A stretch of DNA of 64,000 nucleotides from Campylobacteraceae bacterium (GTDB taxonomy: Bacteria; Campylobacterota; Campylobacteria; Campylobacterales; Arcobacteraceae). The notes under the pieces were generated by a model. It did no database searches. It was not told the DNA's origin and saw only the letters and a program-made list of their open reading frames with translations. Positions 36,433 through 46,037 of the stretch are shown in pieces (within the stretch, counting starts at the first letter, position 1; every line of letters begins with the position of its first letter). The stretch is taken from contig JABXII010000014.1 in NCBI GenBank assembly GCA_013373175.1, positions 171,328 to 235,327 on the forward strand. Reading direction: 5' to 3'. The position numbers were made by a program, and so were the translations under genes.

Positions 36433-37074
36433 TTAACTTGCAATATCTAAAGTGTTAGGAAGATTATTTCTAATATTTCTTTTCTTTACATAGTTATTTA
36501 AACCTATGTGATTATTATATCCTAAAAGTTTTGCAATTTTTCTAACTGATAAACCAACTGCTAATAACTCTTCAATTTTATCTCTTTGTTTATCAAATTT
36601 AGATTTTTGAATTGTTCCTTTTGGTTTACCTAAATGTTCACCTTTTAATTTCTTTGCAGTTAAAGCTTCTTTTGTTCTTAAACTCATTAACTCTTTTTCT
36701 AATCCTATAGTCATAGAAATAACACCAAGAATCATTTGAGTTAACATATCTTTGTCATCAATTAAATCAAGATTTTGTTTAACAACAATAATTCTGATTT
36801 TATTTGATAAAAGAAATTTTACAACTTCTAAAATAGTTTCAATTGTTCTTCCAAAAACATTTAAGTCATAAACTAAAAGAGTAGTTGAAGACTCACAGTT
36901 TTTTAAAAAATCCAAAATATTTCTTTCTTGGTCAGGAGTGTCAATCTCAATTTCCACATTTTCAGAAATAGAAATATTGTTTTTTTCTACATAATTTGCA
37001 ATACCTTCTTTTTGTGATTTAGTATAAACTTCATTGTTGTTATTTACTCTTACAAAACTTAAAACTCTAGACAT
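36433..37074 (-). CDS. Serine-recombinase-like DNA-binding protein lacking catalytic serine
   Basis: The 213-residue protein has the resolvase/invertase fold: N-terminal domain (1-125), long E-helix with SLRTKEALTAKKLKGE, GKPKGT hinge and a C-terminal helix-turn-helix (VRKIAKLLGYNNHIGLNNYV). The catalytic block Y-A-R-V-S is FVRVN, so the nucleophile Ser is Asn. The LDRLGR block is LNVFGR, losing one active-site Arg. It is therefore unlikely to recombine DNA and may act as a DNA-binding regulator. No inverted repeats or mobile-element ends surround it. Its codon use looks like its neighbours. Confidence 0.82.
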   Translation of the reverse strand: MSRVLSFVRVNNNNEVYTKSQKEGIANYVEKNNISISENVEIEIDTPDQERNILDFLKNCESSTTLLVYDLNVFGRTIETILEVVKFLLSNKIRIIVVKQNLDLIDDKDMLTQMILGVISMTIGLEKELMSLRTKEALTAKKLKGEHLGKPKGTIQKSKFDKQRDKIEELLAVGLSVRKIAKLLGYNNHIGLNNYVKKRNIRNNLPNTLDIAS

Positions 37075-37300
37075 CTTATTTCCTTAAACAAAAAGTATTA
37101 TTTTATATTTTTTAACTTACATTCTGTAAAATAAAAGATATAAAATAGTTATACAAAATGATATATTAACATTGCTTAATATTAGATTAAATTTTATACA
37201 TTTTTTGATAATTTTTTATAGTATTTTTATGTTGGTTTTTGAAAATAAAGTGATTTTTTGATAACATCTATTTCTTCTAAATAATCTTTAAAGGTTTTAA
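37075..37300. other. AT-rich divergent intergenic region
   Basis: The longest gene-free stretch in the window, between the divergent recombinase-like gene and ubiX. It is almost entirely A+T with long T runs. I see several possible -10 boxes but no convincing consensus promoter pair, hairpin or repeat. TAAAGG just before ATG 37301 is the ubiX ribosome-binding site. Confidence 0.5.
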
Positions 37301-37855
37301 ATGAAATTAGTTGTTGCTATAACTGGTGCTAGTGGTTCTAGACTAGGTTTAAAATTCATACAAAAACTTCCTAGTAATGTAGAAGTACACGCAGTTATTT
37401 CTAAAAGTGCTAAAAAAGCTTTAAAACTTGAAGAAAATTTAAGTGTAAAAGACTTGATAAATGAAAGAGAAAACTCATTTATCTACAAAGAGACTCAAAT
37501 AGAAGCCCCTATCTCATCGGGTTCTTTTAAAACAGACAAGATGATTATTCTTCCTTGCTCTATGAATACCCTTGCAAAATGTGCCGTTGGAATCAGCGAT
37601 AACTTAGTTACTAGAGCATTTACTGTTATGCTTAAAGAGAACAGAGATGTTATCTTAGCTCCTAGAGAAATGCCTTATTCTTCAATTGCATTGGAGAATA
37701 TGTTAAAACTTTCAAAATTAGGTGTAACTATTGCTCCTCCGACACTTGCTTATTATTCAAAGCAAGACTCATTAGAGATGATGGAAGATTTTATGATAGG
37801 AAAATGGTTTGATTTATTAAAAATTGACCACAATTTATATAAAAGATGGGAATAA
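37301..37855 (+). CDS. ubiX: Flavin prenyltransferase UbiX
   Basis: The 184-residue enzyme makes prenylated FMN, the cofactor of UbiD-type decarboxylases. Its family signature is the N-terminal VVAITGASGSRLGLKF, followed by SSGSFKTDKMIILPCSMNT and the LAPREMPYSSIALENM loop. It works in quinone or aromatic acid metabolism. It heads a compact operon ubiX-coaD-tmk-hisS-speA-cysE. No ubiD is in the window. Confidence 0.93.
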   Translation: MKLVVAITGASGSRLGLKFIQKLPSNVEVHAVISKSAKKALKLEENLSVKDLINERENSFIYKETQIEAPISSGSFKTDKMIILPCSMNTLAKCAVGISDNLVTRAFTVMLKENRDVILAPREMPYSSIALENMLKLSKLGVTIAPPTLAYYSKQDSLEMMEDFMIGKWFDLLKIDHNLYKRWE

Positions 37856-37857
37856 TG

Positions 37858-38352
37858 ATGGCAGAAAAAACTAAAAAACCTATTGACTCATATAGAAAAG
37901 CTATTTATAGTGGGACTTTTGACCCAATTACTAATGGACACATGGACATTATTAGAAGAGCTACAAATATCTTTGATGAAGTTATTATTGCAGTAGCAAA
38001 AAGCGAAAGAAAAGGTCCAATGTTTTCCCATGAACAAAGGGTTGAGTTTGCAAAAGCTGCAACTAAAGGTATGGAAACAGTTAGAGTAATTGGATTTGAT
38101 ACTTTATTAGTTGATTTAGCAACAGAACTTGAAATATATACTATTATTAGAGGGCTTAGAGCCGTTTCTGACTTTGAATATGAACTACAAATGGGTTATG
38201 CAAACTCATCAATCAATAAAAAGCTAGAAACACTTTATCTAATGCCAACACTGCAAAATGCTTTTGTTTCTTCTACAATAGTAAGGGAAATTATTAGGTT
38301 TGATGGTAAGTTCTGTCATCTTGTACCAGACGAGGTATTAAAATGTATGTAG
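37858..38352 (+). CDS. coaD: Phosphopantetheine adenylyltransferase CoaD
   Basis: The 164-residue nucleotidyltransferase makes dephospho-CoA from ATP and phosphopantetheine. It has AIYSGTFDPITNGHMDI (TxxH-type) and FVSSTIVREI motifs. Two adjacent ATGs occur at 37855 (overlapping the ubiX stop as TAATG) and 37858; I prefer the second because GGGA is 6 bases before it, the first being only 3 away. It overlaps tmk by 10 bases. Confidence 0.95.
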   Translation: MAEKTKKPIDSYRKAIYSGTFDPITNGHMDIIRRATNIFDEVIIAVAKSERKGPMFSHEQRVEFAKAATKGMETVRVIGFDTLLVDLATELEIYTIIRGLRAVSDFEYELQMGYANSSINKKLETLYLMPTLQNAFVSSTIVREIIRFDGKFCHLVPDEVLKCM

Positions 38353-38909
38353 TAATTGAAGGAGTTGATACCGCAGGTAAATCAACTCAACTTGATATTT
38401 TGAAAAATAATCATAAAGACGCCATTTTTACAAAAGAACCAGGTGGAACAGACATAGGTTTAAAGTTAAGAGCTATGGCTTTAAATGGTGAGGCAACAAG
38501 TACAACAGCTGAGATGTTTTTATTTCTAGCTGACCGTGCTGAACATATAGAACAAGTTATTAAGCCAAATGTAGAAAAAATGGTTATTAGTGATAGAAGT
38601 ATAATTAGTGGTATCTCTTATGCAAAAGAGTTACCTTTGGAGGTTGTTACAAGTCTAAACCTTATAGCAACACAGAACACACTACCTAGTCATGTTATCT
38701 TGCTTGAATTATCAAAAGAAGAGTTAACGAAAAGATTAAGTGGAAAAACAAATGATTCTATTGAATCAAGGGGTATTGAGTACTTACTTGATATTCAAGA
38801 TAGAATGAAAAAAACAATTGAGATGTTAAATCTAAATCATATTTATATTGATGCAAGCCTAAGCATCGATGAAATAGCAGAAAAAATAGAAGGGTTTATT
38901 AATGGCTAA
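38343..38909 (+). CDS. tmk: Thymidylate kinase
   Basis: The 188-residue enzyme phosphorylates dTMP to dTDP. The P-loop is EGVDTAGKSTQ at residues 5-15, the DRS motif appears at VISDRSIISG, and the nucleotide-binding TKEPGGT is present. It overlaps coaD by 10 bases and hisS by 8 bases, so the three are translationally coupled. The lid region, KRLSGKTNDSIESRG, is unremarkable. Confidence 0.96.
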   Translation: MYVVIEGVDTAGKSTQLDILKNNHKDAIFTKEPGGTDIGLKLRAMALNGEATSTTAEMFLFLADRAEHIEQVIKPNVEKMVISDRSIISGISYAKELPLEVVTSLNLIATQNTLPSHVILLELSKEELTKRLSGKTNDSIESRGIEYLLDIQDRMKKTIEMLNLNHIYIDASLSIDEIAEKIEGFING

Positions 38910-40119
38910 TATTCAAAGTTTAAGAGGTATGAATGATATTTTAAATGAAGATAGTAAATATTTTACATACTTTATTGAAAATGCATCAAGAATCGCAAAG
39001 AACTATGGTTTTTCATACATTGAGACTCCTATACTTGAAGAAACAGCCCTTTTTAAAAGATCGGTAGGAGAAAGTTCTGATATCGTAAATAAAGAGATGT
39101 ATCAGTTTATAGACAAGGGTGAAAATGATGTATGCTTAAGACCTGAAGGTACAGCTGGTGTTGTAAGAAGTTTTGTTCAAAATAAATTTGATAGAGCTGG
39201 GGGAACATATAAATGGTTCTATTATGGACCAATGTTTAGATATGAAAGACCTCAAAAAGGAAGACTAAGACAATTCCATCAGTTTGGTTGTGAGGTGTTC
39301 GGTCAAGCTTCAGTTTATGAAGATGCAAACATAATTATGATGTTAAAAGATATTCTAGATTTCTTTGAAATTAAGTTTACTTTACAACTTAATTCTCTTG
39401 GTTGCCCAACTTGTATGCCTCCGTATAGAGAAAACCTGATTAAGCATTTAACAAGTTTTAAAGAAGAGCTTTGTGAAGACTGTAATAGAAGGATTCACAC
39501 AAATCCAATTAGAGTTTTAGACTGTAAAAATGAAAACTGTCAAAAACTGTTATACAATGCTCCTAAAATTACTGATAATCTTTGTGAAAAATGTGATACA
39601 GATTTTGAAAAATTAAAAGAGATTTTAGACTTCAATAATATTGATTATGAGATAAATAAAAACTTAGTTAGAGGATTAGATTACTACTCTCAAACAGCTT
39701 TTGAATTTACTTCAAATGAGATTGGAGCACAAAGTGCAATTGCAGGTGGAGGAAGATATGACAAACTTGTTGAATTCCTTGGAGGAAGAGAAACTCCTGG
39801 TATTGGATTTGCAATTGGAATAGAAAGATTATTAGAACTTGTGAAAATGAAAGAGCAAAAAGAAGATGTAATTTATGTAGGTGCGATGGATGAAAAAGCA
39901 TTAAATTTAGTATCTAAAATTGTAAATAATAAAAGAAAAAATACAAAAACTATAATGGAATATACATCAAGAGGTTTAGCAAAACACTTTAAAATTGCTC
40001 AAAAACAAGGTGCAAATATTGTTGCTTTAATTGGTGAAAATGAGTTAAATAATAACACTATTTATGTAAAAAATATTCAAACACAAGAAGAAAAAACTAT
40101 TAAGATAGAGGACTTTTAA
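38902..40119 (+). CDS. hisS: Histidyl-tRNA synthetase
   Basis: The 405-residue class II synthetase has motif 2 at KWFYYGPMFRYERPQKGRLR, histidine signature LVRGLDYYSQTAFEF and motif 3 PGIGFAIGIERLLEL. A C-terminal anticodon-binding domain is present (about 315-405). A Cys-rich insertion (CEDCNRR, CKNENCQKL and CEKCDTDF, about 190-235) may bind zinc. It is the fourth gene in the ubiX-coaD-tmk operon. Confidence 0.96.
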   Translation: MANIQSLRGMNDILNEDSKYFTYFIENASRIAKNYGFSYIETPILEETALFKRSVGESSDIVNKEMYQFIDKGENDVCLRPEGTAGVVRSFVQNKFDRAGGTYKWFYYGPMFRYERPQKGRLRQFHQFGCEVFGQASVYEDANIIMMLKDILDFFEIKFTLQLNSLGCPTCMPPYRENLIKHLTSFKEELCEDCNRRIHTNPIRVLDCKNENCQKLLYNAPKITDNLCEKCDTDFEKLKEILDFNNIDYEINKNLVRGLDYYSQTAFEFTSNEIGAQSAIAGGGRYDKLVEFLGGRETPGIGFAIGIERLLELVKMKEQKEDVIYVGAMDEKALNLVSKIVNNKRKNTKTIMEYTSRGLAKHFKIAQKQGANIVALIGENELNNNTIYVKNIQTQEEKTIKIEDF

Positions 40120-40121
40120 TA

Positions 40122-41927
40122 TTGGAAAATTATGGTATTGATCTATGGGCTGATGATAACTTTTTCATAGATGATGGATTAGTTAAAATAAATTATGCAT
40201 CAAACCCTGCACTTATAGATATAGTAAGAGACATTAGAGCACAAGATTTTAAAGGTCCTTTACTACTTAGATTCCCTCATCTAACAAAAAAACAAATATC
40301 AAAACTGTTTACATTATATAAAAATGCTATAAAAGAGTATGATTATAAAGGGAAGTTTAATGCAGTATTTCCTTTAAAAGTAAACCAATTGCCAAACTTT
40401 TTATTACCCTTAGTAAAATCAGGTGAAGAGTTTGGTTATGGTTTAGAAGCAGGAAGTAAGGCAGAACTATTCCTTGCAATGACTTATAATAAGTATGGTG
40501 CACCTATTACTATCAATGGTTTTAAAGATAAAGAGATGATTCATATGGCATTTATTGCTAAAAAAATGGGTCATGATATAACTATTATTATTGAGGGATT
40601 AACTGAACTTGAAATAATCCTTGAAGTAGAAAAAGAAACATCTTTACCAACACCTAATGTAGGGATTAGAGTTAGACTATTCAACAGTGGTGGTGGTGCT
40701 TGGGCAAAATCAGGAGGTATTGATTCTAAATTTGGACTAAGTTCAACTGAAATCTTAGAAGCCTATGATTTACTTAAAAAAAGTGACTTACTTCTTTGCT
40801 TAACAATGATTCACTTTCATATTGGTTCTGCAATGACAACTATTAAGCCACTAAAAAAAGCTTTAAAAGAATCAGGTCATATTTATGCTGAGTTAAAAAA
40901 CTTAGGTGCTACAAATTTAAGTGCAATTAATATTGGTGGTGGATTAACTGTTGAATATTCACAATATCAAAGAACTACGCAATATCACTTACAAGAGTTT
41001 GCAAATGATGTAATTTTTACTCTTAAAAATATTGCAAAACAAAAAGGTGTAGAAGAACCAGATATTTTTACTGAATCTGGAAGATTTATCTCTGCAAATA
41101 GTACCGTTTTAATTGCACCTGTTTTAGAACTATTTTCAGCAGAATACGAAGAAAACAACTTAAGATTAAAAGAAGTAAATCCTCCTTTAATAGAAGAGTT
41201 AAATGAATTATATGAAGACATTAATAGAAAAACTGCCTTAGAATATATGCATGATAGTATGGACCACTTAGAGTCTTTATTAAAACTTTTTGATTTAGGA
41301 TACATTGATTTACAAGACAGAAGTAATGCAGAAATACTTGCTCAATTGATAATCAAAAAATCTATAAGTTTACTTGAAATAGAAGATTATGCAGAGTTAA
41401 AAAGAATTGACAATAAAATACAAGAAAAATATCTGTTAAACTTTTCAATCTTTCAATCACTTCCTGACCTTTGGGGAATAGATCAAGAATTTCCTATAAT
41501 GCCAATTACTCATTTAAATAAAAAACCTACAAGAAGTGCTTCTTTATGGGATATTACTTGTGATAGTGATGGAGAAATAGAGTTTAATGCAAAGAAACCT
41601 CTATATTTACATGATGTTGATTTAGAAAAAGAAGAATACTATCTTGCATTTTTTAATGTAGGTGCTTACCAAGATACTTTAGGTATGAAACATAACTTAT
41701 TTTCTCATCCTACTGAAGTTAATGTTGTCTTCCAAAACAATGAATTAAAATTAGAAAAAATTATTGAGTCTCAAAAAATTATTGATATCTTAGAAGATAT
41801 TGATTATGACACCAATGAGATAAAAGGTATTTTACAAAAGAATTTAGATAAAAGTACCTATGAAATTTTAGAAAAATATTTAAATGAAAACAGCTATCTA
41901 AAGACAGCATGGAGTTATAATGAGTGA
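40122..41927 (+). CDS. speA: Biosynthetic arginine decarboxylase SpeA
   Basis: The 601-residue PLP enzyme converts arginine to agmatine for polyamine synthesis. The PLP Lys region is FNAVFPLKVNQ, and FHIGSAM, INIGGGLTVEY and TESGRFISA are typical of the family. The start is TTG 40122, 2 bases after hisS, with GAGG about 10 bases upstream; MENYGIDLWADDNFF matches the expected SpeA N-terminus, so the TTG is credible. It is a little shorter than E. coli SpeA. It overlaps cysE by 8 bases. Confidence 0.93.
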   Translation: MENYGIDLWADDNFFIDDGLVKINYASNPALIDIVRDIRAQDFKGPLLLRFPHLTKKQISKLFTLYKNAIKEYDYKGKFNAVFPLKVNQLPNFLLPLVKSGEEFGYGLEAGSKAELFLAMTYNKYGAPITINGFKDKEMIHMAFIAKKMGHDITIIIEGLTELEIILEVEKETSLPTPNVGIRVRLFNSGGGAWAKSGGIDSKFGLSSTEILEAYDLLKKSDLLLCLTMIHFHIGSAMTTIKPLKKALKESGHIYAELKNLGATNLSAINIGGGLTVEYSQYQRTTQYHLQEFANDVIFTLKNIAKQKGVEEPDIFTESGRFISANSTVLIAPVLELFSAEYEENNLRLKEVNPPLIEELNELYEDINRKTALEYMHDSMDHLESLLKLFDLGYIDLQDRSNAEILAQLIIKKSISLLEIEDYAELKRIDNKIQEKYLLNFSIFQSLPDLWGIDQEFPIMPITHLNKKPTRSASLWDITCDSDGEIEFNAKKPLYLHDVDLEKEEYYLAFFNVGAYQDTLGMKHNLFSHPTEVNVVFQNNELKLEKIIESQKIIDILEDIDYDTNEIKGILQKNLDKSTYEILEKYLNENSYLKTAWSYNE

Positions 41928-42702
41928 AATAAATGAACAAACTATACATGAAAAAATAAAAACACATATTTTAAATGAACAAAAGAAAATATCTTTATGG
42001 GAACAAATAAAAGAAGATTTCACTGTTCCAAAACTAAATGACCCTGCTTTAGAATCTAGTTTTGAACTATTTTTTAACTACCCTGGAGTTTGGGCAATTA
42101 TGAATCATAGAATTGCAAATAGACTTTATAATAGAGGGTGGACAAAAACAGCTAGAGCTTTAGTTGGAATAAGTTCACTTTTTACAAAAACAGATATCCA
42201 TCCAGCTGCAACAATTGGAAGAAGAGTATTTATTGACCATGCAATTGGAGTTGTAATTGGAGCTACAACAGTTATAGAAGATGATGTACTTATTTATCAA
42301 GGTGTAACTTTAGGTGGAGTTAGTCTTGATAAGGGTAAAAGACACCCTACTATTAGAAAAAATGCAGTTATTGGTAGTGGTGCAAAAGTTTTAGGAAATA
42401 TTATCATTGACAGAAATTCTAAAGTTGGAGCAAACTCTGTTGTAGTTTGTGATGTACCTAAAAATTCAACTGCTGTTGGAGTTCCTGCTAAAATTATCAA
42501 AAAAGATAAAAAGAACTGTAAACTTGCCCATGATGATTTACCAGATATCAATAAAGAGATGTTTAAATATCTTATTGAAAGAATTCATATTTTAGAAGAA
42601 GTTCTAAAAGAACAAGATGGCATTGATGTAAGTGATAAAGACAAAAGACTGGAAGAAGATTATAATAAATTTATTAATGCAATGAACTCTATAAAGAAGT
42701 AA
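41920..42702 (+). CDS. cysE: Serine O-acetyltransferase CysE
   Basis: The 260-residue acetyltransferase makes O-acetylserine for cysteine synthesis. A helical N-domain (1-85) is followed by a left-handed beta helix with hexapeptide repeats from about 90 (ATIGRRVFIDHAIGVVIGAT, VTLGGVSLDKGKRHPTI, VGANSVVVCDVP). The C-terminal extension of about 60 charged residues is longer than in many CysE. It overlaps speA by 8 bases. Confidence 0.94.
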   Translation: MSEINEQTIHEKIKTHILNEQKKISLWEQIKEDFTVPKLNDPALESSFELFFNYPGVWAIMNHRIANRLYNRGWTKTARALVGISSLFTKTDIHPAATIGRRVFIDHAIGVVIGATTVIEDDVLIYQGVTLGGVSLDKGKRHPTIRKNAVIGSGAKVLGNIIIDRNSKVGANSVVVCDVPKNSTAVGVPAKIIKKDKKNCKLAHDDLPDINKEMFKYLIERIHILEEVLKEQDGIDVSDKDKRLEEDYNKFINAMNSIKK

Positions 42703-42705
42703 AAT

Positions 42706-43440
42706 ATGTATGAATTACTAGCATTTGGGACAATGACTGGATTTATCTCTGGTTTTTTTGGAGTTGGAGGTGGAATGGTTCTTGTTCCAATGCTTTTATT
42801 TGCAGGTTTTATTATGAAAGAAGCTGTAGCAATATCTATTATGCAAATGGTATTTTCTTCAATATATGGTTCTTTTCTTAACTCTAAAAAAGCTAAAGAT
42901 GTTTTAAAAGATGGTTTAATAATTGGTATTGGAGGTTTTTTTGGAGGTTTACAAAGTGGTTTTATTATCACAAACTTCTCAAATGAAACTTTAAAATATG
43001 TTTTTATAGCTATCTTATTTTATTCTATTATTTCAATATTTAAATCTCCTGCTGAAACTAATGAAGAGGAAAGAAAGAGTAGTAATAAGTTCTTTTTATT
43101 TATTATAGGTGCATTGATAGGAGCTACTGCAATGAGTATTGGAGTTGGTGGTTCAATTCTTTTAACCCCACTACTTGTAAGATTTTTAAATTATGATTTA
43201 AAAAAAGCTACATCATTAAGTCTATTCTTTGTTATCTTTTCATCTATTGCTGGATTTACTTCTTTAACAATACATGATCAAATGCTTTTTAAAGAAGGTG
43301 CAACAGTAGGTTTAGCCTCACTTATTGGTGTATATTTTGGAATAAGATTAAAAAATATTATCAAATCTACATCATATAAGAAATATATTTTAATTTTATA
43401 TCTTGTAATTTTTATCTCAATGATTTATAAAGTTATTTAA
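42706..43440 (+). CDS. TauE/SafE-family membrane transporter
   Basis: The 244-residue protein has about eight predicted membrane helices in two related halves. Each half carries the family motif (FFGVGGGMVLVPMLL near 14-28 and SIGVGGSILLTPLLV near 145-159). Members export sulfite, sulfonates or related anions. It lies 3 bases after cysE, so a role in sulfur metabolism is tempting but unproven. A hairpin just past its stop probably terminates the operon. Confidence 0.88.
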   Translation: MYELLAFGTMTGFISGFFGVGGGMVLVPMLLFAGFIMKEAVAISIMQMVFSSIYGSFLNSKKAKDVLKDGLIIGIGGFFGGLQSGFIITNFSNETLKYVFIAILFYSIISIFKSPAETNEEERKSSNKFFLFIIGALIGATAMSIGVGGSILLTPLLVRFLNYDLKKATSLSLFFVIFSSIAGFTSLTIHDQMLFKEGATVGLASLIGVYFGIRLKNIIKSTSYKKYILILYLVIFISMIYKVI

Positions 43441-45973
43441 TATTATTAAATAAAAATGGAAAAATTCCTCCATTTTTGTAATATTCTAATTCTATTTTCG
43501 TATCAATTCTTGCTTTTAAATCTATTTGAACCTCATCAAACCCTCGATTTATATATGCTTTTATTTTGCCTTCCAGTATAAGTTTATCACTAATAAAAGA
43601 TAAGTTTTCATCCCCTTTTAACTTTAAAGAATCAATATCATCATCAATAAATTCTAAAGGTAATATTCCATAAGAGATTAAATCTTTTCTATATTTTTCA
43701 TCAAAAGATTTTGCAATAATAACTTTTACACCAAGTAAGTTCATTCCTTTACTTGCCCACTCTTTTTGTTTTCCATTACCAAAGTTATGACCTGCTATTA
43801 CTACTAAAGGCTTTTTTAAATCTTTAAATTTTTTAGACTTTTCATAGATTGAGACTATTTCATTATTTTCATAATCAAAAGTATATGCAGCTTCTTTTGA
43901 TACCATTTTGTTTTTTAACTTTGGATGTTCAAACATTCCCCTTGCCATTAATTGTGCATTTGCTTTTCTACTTCCAAAGGTATTATATTCAAAAGACTTT
44001 ACCCCTTTTTCTTCTAGATATTTAGAAGCCGTAGAGTATAAAGGTATTTGTCCCATAGGTGAAATTTGTTCAGTACTTATATTATCATCAAATAAAGCTA
44101 ACAATCTTGCTCCATGAATATCAAGTTTTTCTTCTTTATTTTCCTCATAAAACATAGATGCTTGTATATATGTAGAGTTATCATTCCATTTATAGTTTTT
44201 TGTATTTTCTACTTCTAAGTTTTGCCAAAACTCATTTCCTTTGAAGATATCTTTGTATATATCTTTATATAAAGTATAATCTAATTCACTCATATAATCC
44301 CCTACTTCCTTAGAACTAGGCCACAAGTCTTTTAAGTATATATCTTTATCATCTATTGTACTTATCACATCTTCAAATAAATCAAACTTTGTTGAACCAA
44401 TTATAGAGTATATAACTACTAAAGAAGGAGATGACAAATAGTTATAGTTTATTAAAGGATGTAATCTATTTTCAAAGTTCTTACTACCTGAAGTTAAAGA
44501 ACATACATCTAATTTGTTATCTTTAATATCAAACTCATACTTATCTTCTAAATTTCCAAATAACTCACAAGCATACCCAGTAATATAAAAACCTAAGTGT
44601 TCTAAGTATTTAAGTAAATCTAATTTTTTTAAAAACTCTTTAATTGCTAAAGAACCAGGAGAAAAAGAAGTTTTAACATACTCTTTAGTATGCAAGCCAA
44701 ATTCATAAGCTTTTTTTGCCACAAGTGCAGCATGTAGTATTAAATATGGATTTGAAGTTGTTGTGCAAGAAGTAATAGAAGCAACAACAACATCTAAGTC
44801 TTTTAAATAAGAACCACTTTTATTAATTTGTTGTTCTTTTAACTCTTCTACTTTTATATGTGTATGAACTTTATTAGGTCCTGCAATTGCTGGTTCTAAC
44901 TCTTCTAAATCAAAATTTACTATTTCATCAAACTCTAATACCTCATCACTATAAAAAAGCTCTTGTCTTTGTAAGTACTCTTTTAATAAGTAACCATAGT
45001 CTTTATTATCTCTTGTTTTATTAAAGTAATCTATTGTTTTATCATCTATAGTAAAAAAAGAACATACAGCTTCATATTCTGGCGCCATATTTGCAATAGT
45101 AGATCTATCCTCTAAAGTTAAATGCTTTAATCCATTACCATGAAACTCTACAAGCTTACCTTTTATATTACACTCTTTTAGTTTACTTGTTAGTGTTAAT
45201 ACTAAATCAGAAGATGTAACACCTTCTTTTAACTTACCATGAATATTTACACCCACTACTTGTGGCAGAGTTAATGAAACAGGCATACCAAGTATTGATG
45301 TTTTTGCTTGTATCTCATTTACTTTCCAGCCTAACACTCCAAGTGAGTTAATCATAGGGGCATGGGAGTCTGTTCCTATTAAAGTCTCTGGATAGATAAA
45401 GTTTTTATCTTCTTCTCTTTTTAGATGTAAAATTGTTGATAGATATTCTAAATTTACTTGATGGCATATTCCAGAGCCAGGCGGTACAACTCTTAGTTTA
45501 TCAAAGCTATTTTGAGCCCACTTTATAAACTGATATTTCTCTTTATTTAATTCATACTCTTTTTCTATATCACTACCAAAGTTATACTCTTCTTCATTTG
45601 TATATATATCTAAAGAGTGGTCAACTACTAAGTCCACTATTATCTTAGGGTTTACTTCTTCAACATCTTTTCCAAGTTCTAAAAAAGAGTCTCTGATTGA
45701 AGCTAAATCAACAAGAATAGGTACACCTGTATAGTCTTGCATTATTACCCTAGAAGGATATAGATTAATATTTACTCTTAATTTATTTTGGAAAATTTCA
45801 ATTATTTCATGAAGTTCGTTTTCACTACTTGCATTTCGTAAGTTTGCTTCTAAAAGTATTTTTAAAACAACAGGTAACTTTCTTAATTCTTTATGCTCTT
45901 CTATTACAGCTTTTATATCATAGTAATAGAAAGTCTCACCTTGTATCTCAAAACTATTTATATATCTATTCAA
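43433..45973 (-). CDS. Aconitase A-family paralogue with degraded active site
   Basis: The 846-residue protein follows the AcnA/IRP fold end to end: PPGSGICHQVNLEYL near 164, GTDSHAPMINSLGVLGW near 200, SCTTTSNP at 402-409 and GSRKANAQLMARG in the swivel domain. Key residues are changed. Only C403 and C469 remain as cluster ligands, because the expected C-x-x-C reads GYACELFGN. The catalytic Ser-Arg of GSSRDWAAKG is replaced in GNGKQKEWASKG. Aconitase activity is therefore doubtful. The two conserved overall halves suggest a retained structural or RNA-binding role, as a guess. It ends convergently with TauE/SafE. Confidence 0.85.
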   Translation of the reverse strand: MNRYINSFEIQGETFYYYDIKAVIEEHKELRKLPVVLKILLEANLRNASSENELHEIIEIFQNKLRVNINLYPSRVIMQDYTGVPILVDLASIRDSFLELGKDVEEVNPKIIVDLVVDHSLDIYTNEEEYNFGSDIEKEYELNKEKYQFIKWAQNSFDKLRVVPPGSGICHQVNLEYLSTILHLKREEDKNFIYPETLIGTDSHAPMINSLGVLGWKVNEIQAKTSILGMPVSLTLPQVVGVNIHGKLKEGVTSSDLVLTLTSKLKECNIKGKLVEFHGNGLKHLTLEDRSTIANMAPEYEAVCSFFTIDDKTIDYFNKTRDNKDYGYLLKEYLQRQELFYSDEVLEFDEIVNFDLEELEPAIAGPNKVHTHIKVEELKEQQINKSGSYLKDLDVVVASITSCTTTSNPYLILHAALVAKKAYEFGLHTKEYVKTSFSPGSLAIKEFLKKLDLLKYLEHLGFYITGYACELFGNLEDKYEFDIKDNKLDVCSLTSGSKNFENRLHPLINYNYLSSPSLVVIYSIIGSTKFDLFEDVISTIDDKDIYLKDLWPSSKEVGDYMSELDYTLYKDIYKDIFKGNEFWQNLEVENTKNYKWNDNSTYIQASMFYEENKEEKLDIHGARLLALFDDNISTEQISPMGQIPLYSTASKYLEEKGVKSFEYNTFGSRKANAQLMARGMFEHPKLKNKMVSKEAAYTFDYENNEIVSIYEKSKKFKDLKKPLVVIAGHNFGNGKQKEWASKGMNLLGVKVIIAKSFDEKYRKDLISYGILPLEFIDDDIDSLKLKGDENLSFISDKLILEGKIKAYINRGFDEVQIDLKARIDTKIELEYYKNGGIFPFLFNNIK
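43452..43477 (+). terminator. Terminator after the TauE/SafE gene
   Basis: AAAAATGGA (43452-43460) pairs with TCCATTTTT (43469-43477) over 9 bp with an 8-base loop, and the right arm itself supplies a T run. It sits inside the 3' end of the convergent aconitase-like gene, so it would work in the plus direction for the ubiX-to-TauE operon. Confidence 0.6.
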
Positions 45974-46037
45974 CTCTTTTCCCTAATATAACACTAATAA
46001 TTTATTACTATTATAATTAAAAGTATTAAAAAACTAG

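Noticed and set aside
36433..37074. Mobile element or invertible segment around the recombinase-like gene
   Set aside because: No flanking inverted repeats, duplicated target or shifted base composition, and the catalytic Ser is missing.
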